Shown here one piece after another: positions 7,644 to 16,747 of a stretch of 51,187 bases of DNA. The DNA is from Halococcus hamelinensis 100A6 (GTDB lineage Archaea; Halobacteriota; Halobacteria; Halobacteriales; Halococcaceae), in assembly GCF_000336675.1 (NCBI RefSeq), contig NZ_AOMB01000033.1, forward strand, positions 1 through 51,187, in the 5' to 3' direction. The notes under the pieces were generated by a model, which was not told the DNA's origin, did no database searches, and saw nothing but the letters and a program-made list of their open reading frames with translations. The translations under genes and the position numbers were made by a program. Each line of letters opens with the position of its first letter. Position 1 is the stretch's first letter.

Positions 7644-9466
7644 GCCTCGAAACCGGAGGGGACGAACGCCGCGAGGAGCGCGCACCGGAGCTCGACCCCG
7701 AGGCCCGCGCCGACGACGCTACCGTCCACGCGTTTCTCAACTGCTACCTCCGGGAGACGGGCGACTACGAGGTGGTCGACGAGCGCGTCGCCGGGGTCGA
7801 CCCCGGCGCGGACGGGCTGTTGTGTGCGACGCTCTCCGGACAGGGGGTCGACCTGCTGGCTCCGCTCGCCTACCGTTCCCCGACCGAACGTCACCTGTTC
7901 GAGACGCCCGTTCGCTACCGGATGGGAAGCCCGAGGGGGCTCCCCATCGACTCGGCCACGCTCGCCGCGCTGGTGATCAAGGACCTCTCGCTCACGCAGG
8001 CGGGGACGGCCGTCCCCGACGAACTGCTCGAACGGGTGCTCCGGAGCAAGCGCGCCACCGAGACGTTCGTCCGGGCGCGTGCCGACGACGAGGAGCGCCT
8101 CTACGCCGAGCGGCTGTCGTTCCGCGACGCCGAGCAGGCGCTCGTCTTCGGCCACCACCGCCATCCGACACCGAAGAGCCGGCAGGGGATCGCGGCACGG
8201 GACCGCTCGACCTACGCGCCGGAGCTCCGGGGGAGCTTCCCGCTACACTACTTCCGCGCGGACCCGACCCTGGTGTCGGCCGACTCGGCGCTCGACCGGA
8301 GCGCCACGCGGTGGGTGACGGACGCCCTCCGTGAGGACCCCGACGTGTCCGAGTCGTTCGTCGCCGAACACGTCGAGAGCGACGACGTCCTCCTCCCGGT
8401 GCATCCCTGGCAGGCCCAGTACCTCCTCGATCGACCGGTCGTCGAGGAACGACTCGGCGACGGACTCGAACACCTCGGGGCGGTCGGTCGGGCGTTCTCC
8501 CCGACGACGTCCGTCCGGACGCTGTACAGCCCGGCGTCGCCGTTCATGGTGAAGTCCTCGCTGAACGTGCGGATAACCAACTCCCGCCGGACCAACAAGC
8601 TGCCGGAGCTGGAGCGGGGCGTCGCCATCGCCGAGCTGCTCGACACCGCGTTCGGCGACGAACTCGCCGCGGCGTTTCCGGACTTCGACGTGATCCGGGA
8701 CCCGGCGTATCTCGCGCTCGACCTCGGCGACGGCGAGTCGGGGCTGGAGACGGTGTTGCGTGCGAACCCGTTTTCGGGTGTCGACGAGCCGAACGCCACG
8801 CCCGTCGTCTCGCTCTGTCAGGACGCCATCGCCGGACGGTCGCGCCTCGGTCGCCTCGTCGCTTCGGTCGCCGACCGGGAGGGCCGCTCGACCGAGGCAG
8901 TGAGTGCCGACTGGTTCCGGGACTATCTCCGCGTCTCGGTCCGGCCCGTGCTCTGGCTCTATCTCGTCCAGGGCGTCGGCGTCGAGGCGCACCAGCAGAA
9001 CACGGTGCTCGAACTCGACGCCGATGGCTACCCCGTGAAGTGTTACTACCGCGACAACCAGGGATTCTACCTCCCCGAGTCAAAACACGCCGACGTCGAG
9101 GCGTACCTCCCGGGAATCGGCGAGCGTGCGGGCACCGTCTGTGCCGACGGGATCGCCGACGAACGGCTGCGCTACTACGTCGTCCTCAACAACGCGCTCG
9201 GGGTGGTGAACGCCTTCGGGAGCGCCGGCCTCGTCGACGAACGTCGACTGCTGGGGCTGCTCCGGGACGAACTCGAACGTGCTCGCGAACGGTACGACCG
9301 ACCGAGCTCCGGGCTCCTCGATCCATTGCTCGAATCGCCGACCGTGCCCTGCAAGGCGAACCTGCTGACCCGCTTTCGGGGGTTGGACGAACTGGAGAAC
9401 GACCTCGAGAACCAGTCCGTCTACACGGACGTCACGAACCCCCTCGTCACCGAACTCGACAGATGA
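7640..9466 (+). CDS. iucC: IucA/IucC-family siderophore synthetase (first copy)
   Basis: A 608-residue NIS (NRPS-independent siderophore) synthetase. It uses ATP to adenylate a carboxylate of citrate or a citrate half-product and joins it to the N-hydroxylated diamine arm. Family motifs are present in order: GHHRHPTPKSRQGI near residue 170, LPVHPWQAQYLLD near 253, a KSSLNVRITNSRRTNKLPEL block near 305, and EAHQQNTVLEL near 452, with the ferric reductase-like FhuF domain at the C-terminus. Its place in the operon corresponds to RhbC. The GTG start overlaps the decarboxylase stop and its own stop overlaps the acetyltransferase ATG. Which of the two synthetases acts first cannot be decided from sequence alone. 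Confidence 0.87.
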   Translation: MSLETGGDERREERAPELDPEARADDATVHAFLNCYLRETGDYEVVDERVAGVDPGADGLLCATLSGQGVDLLAPLAYRSPTERHLFETPVRYRMGSPRGLPIDSATLAALVIKDLSLTQAGTAVPDELLERVLRSKRATETFVRARADDEERLYAERLSFRDAEQALVFGHHRHPTPKSRQGIAARDRSTYAPELRGSFPLHYFRADPTLVSADSALDRSATRWVTDALREDPDVSESFVAEHVESDDVLLPVHPWQAQYLLDRPVVEERLGDGLEHLGAVGRAFSPTTSVRTLYSPASPFMVKSSLNVRITNSRRTNKLPELERGVAIAELLDTAFGDELAAAFPDFDVIRDPAYLALDLGDGESGLETVLRANPFSGVDEPNATPVVSLCQDAIAGRSRLGRLVASVADREGRSTEAVSADWFRDYLRVSVRPVLWLYLVQGVGVEAHQQNTVLELDADGYPVKCYYRDNQGFYLPESKHADVEAYLPGIGERAGTVCADGIADERLRYYVVLNNALGVVNAFGSAGLVDERRLLGLLRDELERARERYDRPSSGLLDPLLESPTVPCKANLLTRFRGLDELENDLENQSVYTDVTNPLVTELDR

Positions 9467-10113
9467 CAGGACCCCACACTACTCACTCGACCGACGACGA
9501 GTATCGGGCGTACGACCCGGATATCGACCGCACGATATCGCTCCGCCGGGCGACCATCGAACGCGACCTCGACCGACTCCACACCTGGCTGGGGAGCGAC
9601 CACGTGAAGCCGTACTGGGACCTCGACCTCCCGTTACCGTCGTTCCACGATCGCCTCCAGGCGAAGCTCGCGGACGACCACCTCACGCCGTACGTCGGCT
9701 GTCTCGACCACGTCCCGATGAGTTACTGGGAGTGCTACTGGGCCGCCGAGGACGACGTCGGCAACCACTACGACGCCGACCCCGCCGACCAGGGCGTCCA
9801 CCTGCTGATCGGTCCCGAGGAGTATCTGGGGCACGGATACGCGTCCGCACTGCTGCGGGCGGTCGTCGCCATGCAGTTTGCCCACGCCGACACCGACCGG
9901 GTGATCGCCGAACCCGACGTCCGGAACGAGCACGTCATCCACGTGTTCGAGCAGTGTGGCTTCGAGCCAAAGACGGAGTTCGCCTTCGAGGAGGCCGAGA
10001 AGGACGCGCTGTTGCTGGTCTGTGAACGCGACCGCTTCGAGCGCGAGGTGATGCCCGGCGCGACCGACGCGACCGCCGGGGCGGCTGAAACGACGGGTGG
10101 TGCCGATGGCTGA
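9463..10113 (+). CDS. iucB: Siderophore N-acetyltransferase (IucB/RhbD type)
   Basis: A 216-residue GNAT acyltransferase of the IucB/RhbD group. It acetylates the N-hydroxyl-amino group of the diaminopropane arm to form the hydroxamate that binds iron. The recognisable blocks are PYVGCLDHVPMSYWECYW, GVHLLIGPEEYLGHGYAS (the acetyl-CoA loop) and RVIAEPDVRNEHVIHVFEQC. A Gly/Ala/Thr-rich tail of about 20 residues follows the domain. The ATG start overlaps the stop of the upstream synthetase in an ATGA junction, and the gene overlaps the hydroxylase gene by eight bases. Confidence 0.86.
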   Translation: MTGPHTTHSTDDEYRAYDPDIDRTISLRRATIERDLDRLHTWLGSDHVKPYWDLDLPLPSFHDRLQAKLADDHLTPYVGCLDHVPMSYWECYWAAEDDVGNHYDADPADQGVHLLIGPEEYLGHGYASALLRAVVAMQFAHADTDRVIAEPDVRNEHVIHVFEQCGFEPKTEFAFEEAEKDALLLVCERDRFEREVMPGATDATAGAAETTGGADG

Positions 10114-11482
10114 GCGGTCGAGTGGTGGTGAAGTCCACGACCTCGTCGGTATCGGGGTCGGTCCGTTCAACCTCGGTCTCGCGGCGATGGTGGACGGCGT
10201 CGAGGAGGACGTCGAGACCGTCTTCCTCGAACGCGAACCCGAGTTCGACTGGCACGAGGGGATGTTGCTGGAGGGGACGACGCTCGAAGTCCCCTTCCTC
10301 GCCGACCTCGTGACGCTCGCGGACCCGACGAGCCCCCACAGCTACCTCAACTACCTGCGGGAGACGGGTCGCATCTACGAGTTCTACTTCTACGAGACGT
10401 TCCAGATCCCCAGACGGGAGTACAACGACTATCTCCGGTGGGTCGCCGAATCCCTCGGGGGGCTGGAGTTCAGTCGCGAAGTGGTCGAGATCGGCTGGGA
10501 CGACGACCACGAGCACTACGTCGTCGTCGCTCACCACCCGGAGACGGGCGAGCGCTTCGAGTACCGCGGCGAGAACCTCGCGCTGGGGATCGGCTCGCGG
10601 CCCCAGATACCCGAGCACCTGCAGGGACATCCTGAGAAGGACGTCTTCCACACCGCCCGGTACCGCCACAACCGCGAGCGGGTCTCGACGGCCGACTCGG
10701 TCGCCGTCGTCGGATCTGGCCAGAGCGCCGCCGAGGTGTTCGAGGACCTGCTGGAGCGCCAGCCCGAAGCGGGCTATCGGCTCGACTGGCTCACCCGCTC
10801 GGACGGGTTCTTCCCGATGGAGTACTCGAAGCTCGGGCTGCAGCACTTCACCCCCGAGTACGAGCAATACGTCTACGACCTGCCCCAAAAGGTCAAGGAC
10901 GACCTCGTCCCGAACCAGGACCGCCTCTACAAGGGCGTCGACCCCGGGACGAGCGCCGCGATCTACGACCTGCTGTATCGGCGCTCCATCGGCGACCGGG
11001 ACCCGGACGTGGGACTGTTCGCGATGACGGAGGTACGGGACATCGAGGCCGTGGGGGATGCCTACGCGCTCGACTGTCACCAGTGGCAGGCCGAGGAGTC
11101 GTTCGTCCACGAGAGCGAGGTCGTGGTCCTCGGGACCGGCTACGAACGCCCGACCCCGGGTTTCCTCGAACCCATCGAGAACGCGATCGGGTGGGACGAC
11201 CGGGGCCGGTTCGAGGTGACCGAGGACCACCGTCTCGCTATCGACCACCCCGGCGACGTCTTCCTCCAGAACGCGGAACTCCACACTCACGGCGTCGGCG
11301 TGCCGGACCTCGGGCTCGGTGCCTACCGCAACGCGCTGTTCGTCAATCGGCTCGTCGGTCGCGAGGCCTACCCCGAGGACACGAACACCGTCTACCAGGA
11401 CTTCGCCGTCGAACAGTTCGTCGAACGCTCGTCGGGCGCTTCCCGCCACGGGAGCGACCCGGCACCCACCCGGAACGATTGA
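10106..11482 (+). CDS. iucD: Diamine N-hydroxylase (IucD/RhbE-type flavin monooxygenase)
   Basis: A 458-residue FAD- and NADPH-dependent N-monooxygenase of the lysine/ornithine hydroxylase family. It would hydroxylate one amino group of 1,3-diaminopropane before acetylation. The FAD-binding GIGVGPFNLGLAAM is at about residues 15-28, the NADPH-binding VVGSGQSAAEVFEDLL near 205-220, and the family motif LGTGYERPTP near 345. The ATG at 10106 puts the FAD loop at the usual distance from the N-terminus; it lies inside the end of the acetyltransferase gene. A short Ser/Pro-rich tail closes the protein. Confidence 0.88.
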   Translation: MAERSSGGEVHDLVGIGVGPFNLGLAAMVDGVEEDVETVFLEREPEFDWHEGMLLEGTTLEVPFLADLVTLADPTSPHSYLNYLRETGRIYEFYFYETFQIPRREYNDYLRWVAESLGGLEFSREVVEIGWDDDHEHYVVVAHHPETGERFEYRGENLALGIGSRPQIPEHLQGHPEKDVFHTARYRHNRERVSTADSVAVVGSGQSAAEVFEDLLERQPEAGYRLDWLTRSDGFFPMEYSKLGLQHFTPEYEQYVYDLPQKVKDDLVPNQDRLYKGVDPGTSAAIYDLLYRRSIGDRDPDVGLFAMTEVRDIEAVGDAYALDCHQWQAEESFVHESEVVVLGTGYERPTPGFLEPIENAIGWDDRGRFEVTEDHRLAIDHPGDVFLQNAELHTHGVGVPDLGLGAYRNALFVNRLVGREAYPEDTNTVYQDFAVEQFVERSSGASRHGSDPAPTRND

Positions 11483-11483
11483 C

Positions 11484-13292
11484 ATGGATCCCAACGACAC
11501 GACCCGACAGGACGCACTGACACCCGAGATATGGACGACGACCGAGCGCCGCCTCCTGACGAAGATGCTCGAAGCGTTCGCCTACGAGGAGATACTCGCG
11601 CCGCGGAAGGTCCGGGACGGCGACGAGCGTGCCGGCTTCAGGTTCGACCTCGGGCCGGCGAGCTATCGCTTCGAGGCCACCGAGCGGCTCATGGATAGCC
11701 TCCACGTCCACGGCGACACCGTCGAGCGCCGAACGGACGGGGAGTGGACGGGGTTCGAGGACCCGTTTCGCCTGCTGCGCGACCTCGGCGAAACCACCGA
11801 CCTCGACGGGCTCACCGAGGGAAACCTCGTCCGCGAGTACAAGCGAACGCTGCTCGCGGACGCCCACATCGAAGCCAGAAAGCGCGAGCGCGAGGGGTTC
11901 GACCCGCTGGACCTCGGCTACGCACAGCTCGAAGGCGAGATGGAGGGCCACCCCTGGATCACCTACAACAAGGGTCGACTCGGGTGGGGATACGACGACT
12001 ACCGACGGTACGCCCCGGAGATGAAAGACCCCGTGAGGCTCTCGTGGGTCGCCGTCCGGAAGACGGAGTCGACGTTCGCCGCGACCGACGACATCGACCA
12101 CGACTCGCTCGTTCAGGGCGAACTCGGGGCTCGCTACGGCGTCTTCCGGGACCGTCTCGCCTCGAAAGGTCTCGACCCGGAGAACTACTACCTCCTGCCG
12201 GTCCACGACTGGCAGTGGGAACACAGCGTCGTCCCGCTGTTTCCCGACCACATCGCCGACGACCGCATCGTCCCGCTCGGCGAGGGTCCCGACGAGTACC
12301 TCCCACAGCAGTCCGTCCGGACGTTCGTCAACGTCGACCACGACGGGAAACACCACGTGAAGGTGCCGATGCGGATCCTCAACACGCTCGTCTGGCGGGG
12401 GCTCCCTGGCGAACGGACGGAGCTCGCCCCGACCGTCACCGAGTACATCGAGGGGATCTACGAGAACGATGAATTCCTCCAGGACCAGGGACTCGTTCTC
12501 CCCGGCGAGATCGCGGGTATCAACTACGACCACGCGGATTTCACGGCCATCGAGGGCTCCCCCTATCAGTACCACGAACTGCTGGGTGCGGTGTGGCGCG
12601 AGTCCATCCACACGTTCCTCGACGGTGACGAGCGCGCGGTCACGTTGTCGGCGCTGATGCACGTCGACGGCGAGGGCGTCCCGTACGTCTCACGGCTCGT
12701 CGAGCGCTCCGGACTGACGCTCGACGAGTGGCTGGAGGCGTTCTTCGACACCGTACTGCCGCCGCTGTTGCACTTCCTCTACCGCTACGGAACGGTGTTC
12801 TCCCCGCACGGCCAGAACACCATCCTCGTCGTCGAGGACGGCGTGCCGACGCGGCTCGCGGTGAAGGACTTCGTCGACGACGTGAACGTGAGCGACCGGC
12901 CGCTCCCCGAGCTGGAGGCCCTCCCAGACGGGATGCACGATGTGCTCAGGAAGGAACCACCGGAGGGGCTCTGTCAGTTCGTCTTCTGTGGACTGTTCGT
13001 CTGTGTGCTCCGATACGTCGCGGACGTGCTCGTCGAACACGAGAACTACACCGAGGAACGGTTCTGGCGGCACGCCCGGACGGCCGTTCTCGACTATCAG
13101 ACGCGATTTCCGGAACTGGAGGAACGCTTCGAACTGTTCGACCTGCTCCAGCCGGAGTTCACGAAGCTCACCCTCAACCGAAATCGTCTGTTCAACTACG
13201 GTTACGACGACGCCCCCGCCCGCCCGCACGCCGTCGAACACGGAACGGTGACGAACCCGCTCTACGAGGTCGCGGACGAGCGCTCCGGCTGA
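11484..13292 (+). CDS. iucA: IucA/IucC-family siderophore synthetase (second copy)
   Basis: A 602-residue second NIS synthetase, the RhbF equivalent. It completes amide formation between citrate and the two hydroxamate arms. Family motifs include LPVHDWQWEHSVVPLFPDH near residue 237, VNVDHDGKHHVKVPMRIL near 285, and SPHGQNTILVVEDGVPTRL near 440, followed by the conserved VKDFVDD. It shares little linear identity with the first synthetase, as expected for paralogues that act on different carboxylates. It is the last gene of the operon: it starts one base after the hydroxylase stop and is followed by an intergenic region. No ferric-siderophore transporter follows within the window. Confidence 0.88.
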   Translation: MDPNDTTRQDALTPEIWTTTERRLLTKMLEAFAYEEILAPRKVRDGDERAGFRFDLGPASYRFEATERLMDSLHVHGDTVERRTDGEWTGFEDPFRLLRDLGETTDLDGLTEGNLVREYKRTLLADAHIEARKREREGFDPLDLGYAQLEGEMEGHPWITYNKGRLGWGYDDYRRYAPEMKDPVRLSWVAVRKTESTFAATDDIDHDSLVQGELGARYGVFRDRLASKGLDPENYYLLPVHDWQWEHSVVPLFPDHIADDRIVPLGEGPDEYLPQQSVRTFVNVDHDGKHHVKVPMRILNTLVWRGLPGERTELAPTVTEYIEGIYENDEFLQDQGLVLPGEIAGINYDHADFTAIEGSPYQYHELLGAVWRESIHTFLDGDERAVTLSALMHVDGEGVPYVSRLVERSGLTLDEWLEAFFDTVLPPLLHFLYRYGTVFSPHGQNTILVVEDGVPTRLAVKDFVDDVNVSDRPLPELEALPDGMHDVLRKEPPEGLCQFVFCGLFVCVLRYVADVLVEHENYTEERFWRHARTAVLDYQTRFPELEERFELFDLLQPEFTKLTLNRNRLFNYGYDDAPARPHAVEHGTVTNPLYEVADERSG

Positions 13293-13358
13293 GTCGGCCG
13301 TGACCGGGTCGGTCACCGGCGGGGTCCGAGAGGAGGAGACGGTGTCCCCGAGTCGGGG

Positions 13359-13535
13359 TCAGCTGTTACTGATACCGACGTGGAGGGGTTCGTCCGTTTC
13401 GAGGTTCTCGATCACGATGACTACTTCGCCGTCCAAGGCGGTCGTGGAGACGTTGGGGATTCCGGCGCTCGCGACCCGTTCGCACGTTATCTCCAGTCTG
13501 CCGTTTTCGTCGGCTCTGGTTTCGTAATACTCCAT
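13359..13535 (-). CDS. Unknown 58-residue acidic protein
   Basis: A short acidic frame (MEYYETRADENGRLEITCER...) with alternating hydrophobic residues towards its end (DGEVVIVIENLE), suggesting a small beta-rich fold. The ATG at 13535 is preferred because the upstream extension to 13667 is Arg/Ser-rich and not haloarchaeal in composition. It is antisense to both flanking operons, lying between the siderophore genes and the TauE gene. I recognise no family. Its composition fits a real gene, but it may be a chance frame. Confidence 0.45.
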   Translation of the reverse strand: MEYYETRADENGRLEITCERVASAGIPNVSTTALDGEVVIVIENLETDEPLHVGISNS

Positions 13536-13687
13536 CCGCGATATCTTCCCTGTAGCGTCATCACTCCGCTGCAGGCGAGAGCAGCCCTGGAACTCACGAG
13601 AGTCGAGCGGGCTAGGTCGACCATCACCAACCCTCGAGGTCACGACGAACCAGTGTCGCTTACTCACCGCAGCGAGGAGCGCGGCTA

Positions 13688-14467
13688 ATGGAACTCGTCC
13701 TTCTCGTGATTCTCGTGGCGGTCTCGTTCGCCGGCGGTGCTGTGGTCACCTCCGTCGGTCCCGGCGGGATATTCGTCGTCGCGGCACTGTACGGGTTTAC
13801 GGCGCTTCCGGCGGCGGTCGTCGCCGGTACCTCGAGCGTGACCTTCATTGGCGGATCGGTTCTCGGAGCGGCGGGATACGTCTACTCCGACGACATGGAT
13901 TGGGGAATGGCGCTCCTCATCGGAATCGGCGGTGCCGTTGGGACACAACTCGGGGTCCTCCTCAACGGTGCCGTGTCCCGGCGATCGTTCGGCGTCCTCC
14001 TCGGCGTCCTGTTGGGGACGGTCGGCGCGACGATCCTCCTCCGCGAGCGAGGCGACCTCGACCGACTTCCGACGGAAGCACTCGACGTCGCACCGACCAG
14101 CGGTGCCGGAGTCGTGGTCTTCGGGACGATCGGTCTCCTGGTTGGAGCGGCCGGCGGACTGTTCGGCATCGGTGGCGCGGCACTCGTCCCGCCGGCCTTG
14201 GTAGTGGTCGGCGTCTCGATGATCACCGCGCTGGCGGTCACCCAGGTCGCAGTCGTGTTCATCGCGTCGGCGTCGGCGGTCTCTTACACCCTTCAGGGGT
14301 CGGTCGCCGTGCCACTGGTGTTCGCCATCGCCGCCGGCTATCTCCTCGGCGCGCTCGGTGGGTGGCGAGTCGCGAAACGTGTCGACCCGGATCGACTCAC
14401 CACCGCCTTGGGCGTGCTCTTGATCGGATCGATGCCGGTTCTCGTATATCGATCCCTCCTCCTCTGA
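13688..14467 (+). CDS. TauE/SafE-family sulfite/organosulfonate exporter-like protein
   Basis: A 259-residue protein with about eight membrane segments, arranged as two halves of the TauE/SafE (DUF81) fold. Each half carries the family's Gly-rich helix: SVGPGGIFVVAALYGF at about residues 24-39, and AAGGLFGIGGAALVPPALVV at about 153-172. A short charged linker at residues 115-135 separates the halves. Members move sulfite, sulfoacetate, taurine-derived products or other small anions; the substrate here is unknown. The gene is monocistronic, convergent with the antiporter gene downstream. Confidence 0.82.
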   Translation: MELVLLVILVAVSFAGGAVVTSVGPGGIFVVAALYGFTALPAAVVAGTSSVTFIGGSVLGAAGYVYSDDMDWGMALLIGIGGAVGTQLGVLLNGAVSRRSFGVLLGVLLGTVGATILLRERGDLDRLPTEALDVAPTSGAGVVVFGTIGLLVGAAGGLFGIGGAALVPPALVVVGVSMITALAVTQVAVVFIASASAVSYTLQGSVAVPLVFAIAAGYLLGALGGWRVAKRVDPDRLTTALGVLLIGSMPVLVYRSLLL

Positions 14468-14634
14468 GACGCTCCGTCGACCGTTTTCGCTCCCGGGCGA
14501 AACGTCTCAACAGCCTGAGCCCGGAGATGGAGGTACCGAAACCGTAGCGAGCACCTCGCTGATAGCTGTCACGACCGCAACGGCGGGTTCGATCTCGCCT
14601 CGAGGTTCCCCGAACCAGGGTGGCCATATGCCGC

Positions 14635-15891
14635 TCAAACTTCCGTCCTTTCGAGTCCGGCGAACGCCCAGCGCAGGATCGGGACCGCAACCACGGTCGT
14701 GAGGATAGCCACGAGCACGACGACACCGTACATCGCTTCCGTGAGGACTCCTAACGACAGACCGACGCTAGCGACGACTAGCTCGAGCGCTCCACGCGCG
14801 TTGAGGCCCGCTCCCATCCCGATCACCTCTCGACCCCTTCGACCGACGAGTGACGCCCCTGCTGCGGTTCCGACGAACTTCCCACCTACTGCGACGGCAA
14901 CCGTGACAACTGCAAGGGCTGCGACTAGCGGGTCGGCGAGCGTCGTCAAGTCGGCTTCGAGCCCGGCAGTCGCGAAGAAGACCGGTGCCAGCACTGCGAG
15001 AGTCAGGCCCTCGAAGTTCTGCTGTACTTCCCGTGCCAACAGGTCCGTCCGACGAACGAGTATTCCCACGACGAACGCGCCGAGAAACGCCTCGATCCCG
15101 AGCTCTTCCGCTAGCGCTGCGATACCGAGTGCGAGAAGGATAAGCGTCGAAAGCTGGCCGATAGGGGGGCCTCGCTGCGTGTGTCGATAGACCGTATCGA
15201 CGACGCGCTGACCGACCGTAAACATGACAACGAAGAATCCAACGAGGACCCCGACAGTAACGGTCGTGGCGAAAGGATCCACCGAGCCACGTCGAGCGAT
15301 CCCTGCAACCACCGACAGGAGTATCCACCCGATCACATCGTTGATGAGGGCTGCGGCAAGCAAGATCTGTGTCGGATCGTGGTGAACAACGTCGAGGTCG
15401 ATGAGGACACGCGCGATAACGGGCACCGCCGATATTGAGAGGGCCGTCGCAAGAAAGAGCGCGAAGAGGAGCCGCTGTCCGGGGTCGACGAGGTAGGCAG
15501 CAGGAATCACCCATCCAAGTGCAAAACCTGAGATGAACGGAACCAGAATACTCCCCGCGGCAACGGCTATCGCCACCGACGCTCGCTGCCGGATCAGGTC
15601 AAGGTCCGTCTCCAGACCAGCGAGAACGAGCAGGAACAAGAGGCCAAGTTGGCCGACAGCATCGAGCGCGGGCGCTCCGCCAACACCGTCCGGAAAAAGC
15701 GTGGCGAAGACGCTTGGGGCTGCCCATCTGAGCAACGACGGTCCGAGGAGGATCCCCGTGAGTAATTCCCCGACGACCGGCGCGAAGCCAAGCCGCTTCG
15801 CGATCTCCCCTAAGAGCCGAGCAGTCAGCAGGATCACGAAGAGCTGAAGCGTGAACCGTGTGAGCGTCGGGGCCTCGATGGCGAGCAGCAT
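14635..15891 (-). CDS. CPA2-family cation:proton antiporter (KefB/NapA-like, no regulatory domain)
   Basis: A 418-residue Na+(K+)/H+ exchanger-like protein of the monovalent cation:proton antiporter-2 family with about 12-13 membrane helices. The first third has LGFAPVVGELLTGILLGPSLL and LGLLFLLVLAGLETDLDLI, typical of the family. The C-terminal half has GIEAFLGAFVVGILVRR. There is no TrkA-N or UspA domain after the membrane part, so it is the short form. Its job is probably sodium or potassium homeostasis and pH control, central for a halophile. It is divergent from the 16274 gene and convergent with TauE/SafE. Confidence 0.85.
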   Translation of the reverse strand: MLLAIEAPTLTRFTLQLFVILLTARLLGEIAKRLGFAPVVGELLTGILLGPSLLRWAAPSVFATLFPDGVGGAPALDAVGQLGLLFLLVLAGLETDLDLIRQRASVAIAVAAGSILVPFISGFALGWVIPAAYLVDPGQRLLFALFLATALSISAVPVIARVLIDLDVVHHDPTQILLAAALINDVIGWILLSVVAGIARRGSVDPFATTVTVGVLVGFFVVMFTVGQRVVDTVYRHTQRGPPIGQLSTLILLALGIAALAEELGIEAFLGAFVVGILVRRTDLLAREVQQNFEGLTLAVLAPVFFATAGLEADLTTLADPLVAALAVVTVAVAVGGKFVGTAAGASLVGRRGREVIGMGAGLNARGALELVVASVGLSLGVLTEAMYGVVVLVAILTTVVAVPILRWAFAGLERTEV

Positions 15892-16273
15892 CTATCTAGT
15901 AGAACCCGTAGCCGTGGCCGTCTGTTAAGTGGTCGTGGTCTCCAGCGGTCCGTAGGTCCCCACTTCCCTCGCTACCGTTCAGTGACCGATGTGCGGTCTC
16001 GAAACGCCCATCACTTCTGCCCCATGTCGCGTAACGGTTCACGCGGTGTGCACGGGACAGAGGGTGCTAGTCGATCACTCGATCTCTACCTGACCGCTTT
16101 CACTACCCTCCCTCGCTCTCGTTTTCGTCCCATTCGAGTTCGAACTCGATACTCAACTTAGCGAAGGACGAGCACCCTCCGCACTACAGTCGGGACCGAG
16201 ACGCTCACGAACCACGTGGATCGAACGTGTTCCATTCCGTTTAGTACCTCGGACACGTATCGTCACCCGAGAC
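15892..16273. other. Intergenic region with a 16-bp palindrome
   Basis: No coding frame with haloarchaeal composition is seen in these 382 bases. A perfect palindrome lies at 16134-16149. A TATA-like TTTAGTA at 16240-16246 lies 30 bases before the ATG at 16274 and probably drives a leaderless transcript. Confidence 0.5.
16134..16149. repeat. Perfect 16-bp palindrome TCGAGTTCGAACTCGA
   Basis: The arms are perfect and contiguous without spacer, about 90 bases ahead of the probable promoter of the gene at 16274. It could bind a dimeric regulator or form a cruciform. No known consensus is recognised. Confidence 0.6.
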
Positions 16274-16558
16274 ATGTCGGACGACCTCTCCCCCGACGAC
16301 TTCGACCGAATCCGTGACCAGGCGCTCGAGGCGATCGACCAGGAGGAGGTCGTCTCGATGTATGTGGGACTGATCCCGGAGGACGGAACGAACGAGTATT
16401 ATTTCGGGAACACGGTCGAGGACGCGGAACTCAGGGAAATGGCCGGCAAGCAGCTCGGGATGATGGCCCGCGTACTCGCGGACCAATCGGAGTGGTCCGT
16501 CGAGGAAGTCGCACAACATGCCGTTGAGCAGGCCGAATCGATGCGCCTTCAGCCCTGA
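16274..16558 (+). CDS. Unknown 94-residue acidic protein
   Basis: A small, very acidic soluble protein (MSDDLSPDDFDRIRDQALEA...) predicted to be mostly helical, with a central short strand stretch (EVVSMYVGLIPED). A TATA-like element lies 30 bases before the ATG, supporting this start and a leaderless transcript. It looks like one of the many small conserved haloarchaeal proteins of unknown role. No metal-binding or nucleotide-binding motif is visible, and the neighbours give no functional hint. Confidence 0.7.
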   Translation: MSDDLSPDDFDRIRDQALEAIDQEEVVSMYVGLIPEDGTNEYYFGNTVEDAELREMAGKQLGMMARVLADQSEWSVEEVAQHAVEQAESMRLQP

Positions 16559-16714
16559 CGGGTACCGACGCTGTGGTCTCAGAAAACGGCTGCGTCCCCG
16601 ACGACTCGGGCTACAGCTCTGTCCCATCCGCCCGTTCGACCACCACAAGACCCGTCCGCTGGCATCCGACGGTGATGGTGTGACGCGGTCGCTTTCGCGA
16701 GGCCTCGCCAGTAC

Positions 16715-16720
16715 TTTTAT
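16715..16720 (+). promoter_or_regulatory. TATA box of the CPBP-like gene
   Basis: TTTTAT lies about 30 bases before the ATG at 16748, the spacing expected of a leaderless haloarchaeal transcript. Confidence 0.55.
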
Positions 16721-16747
16721 GCGAAACAGTAGCGAAATCGACGATCG

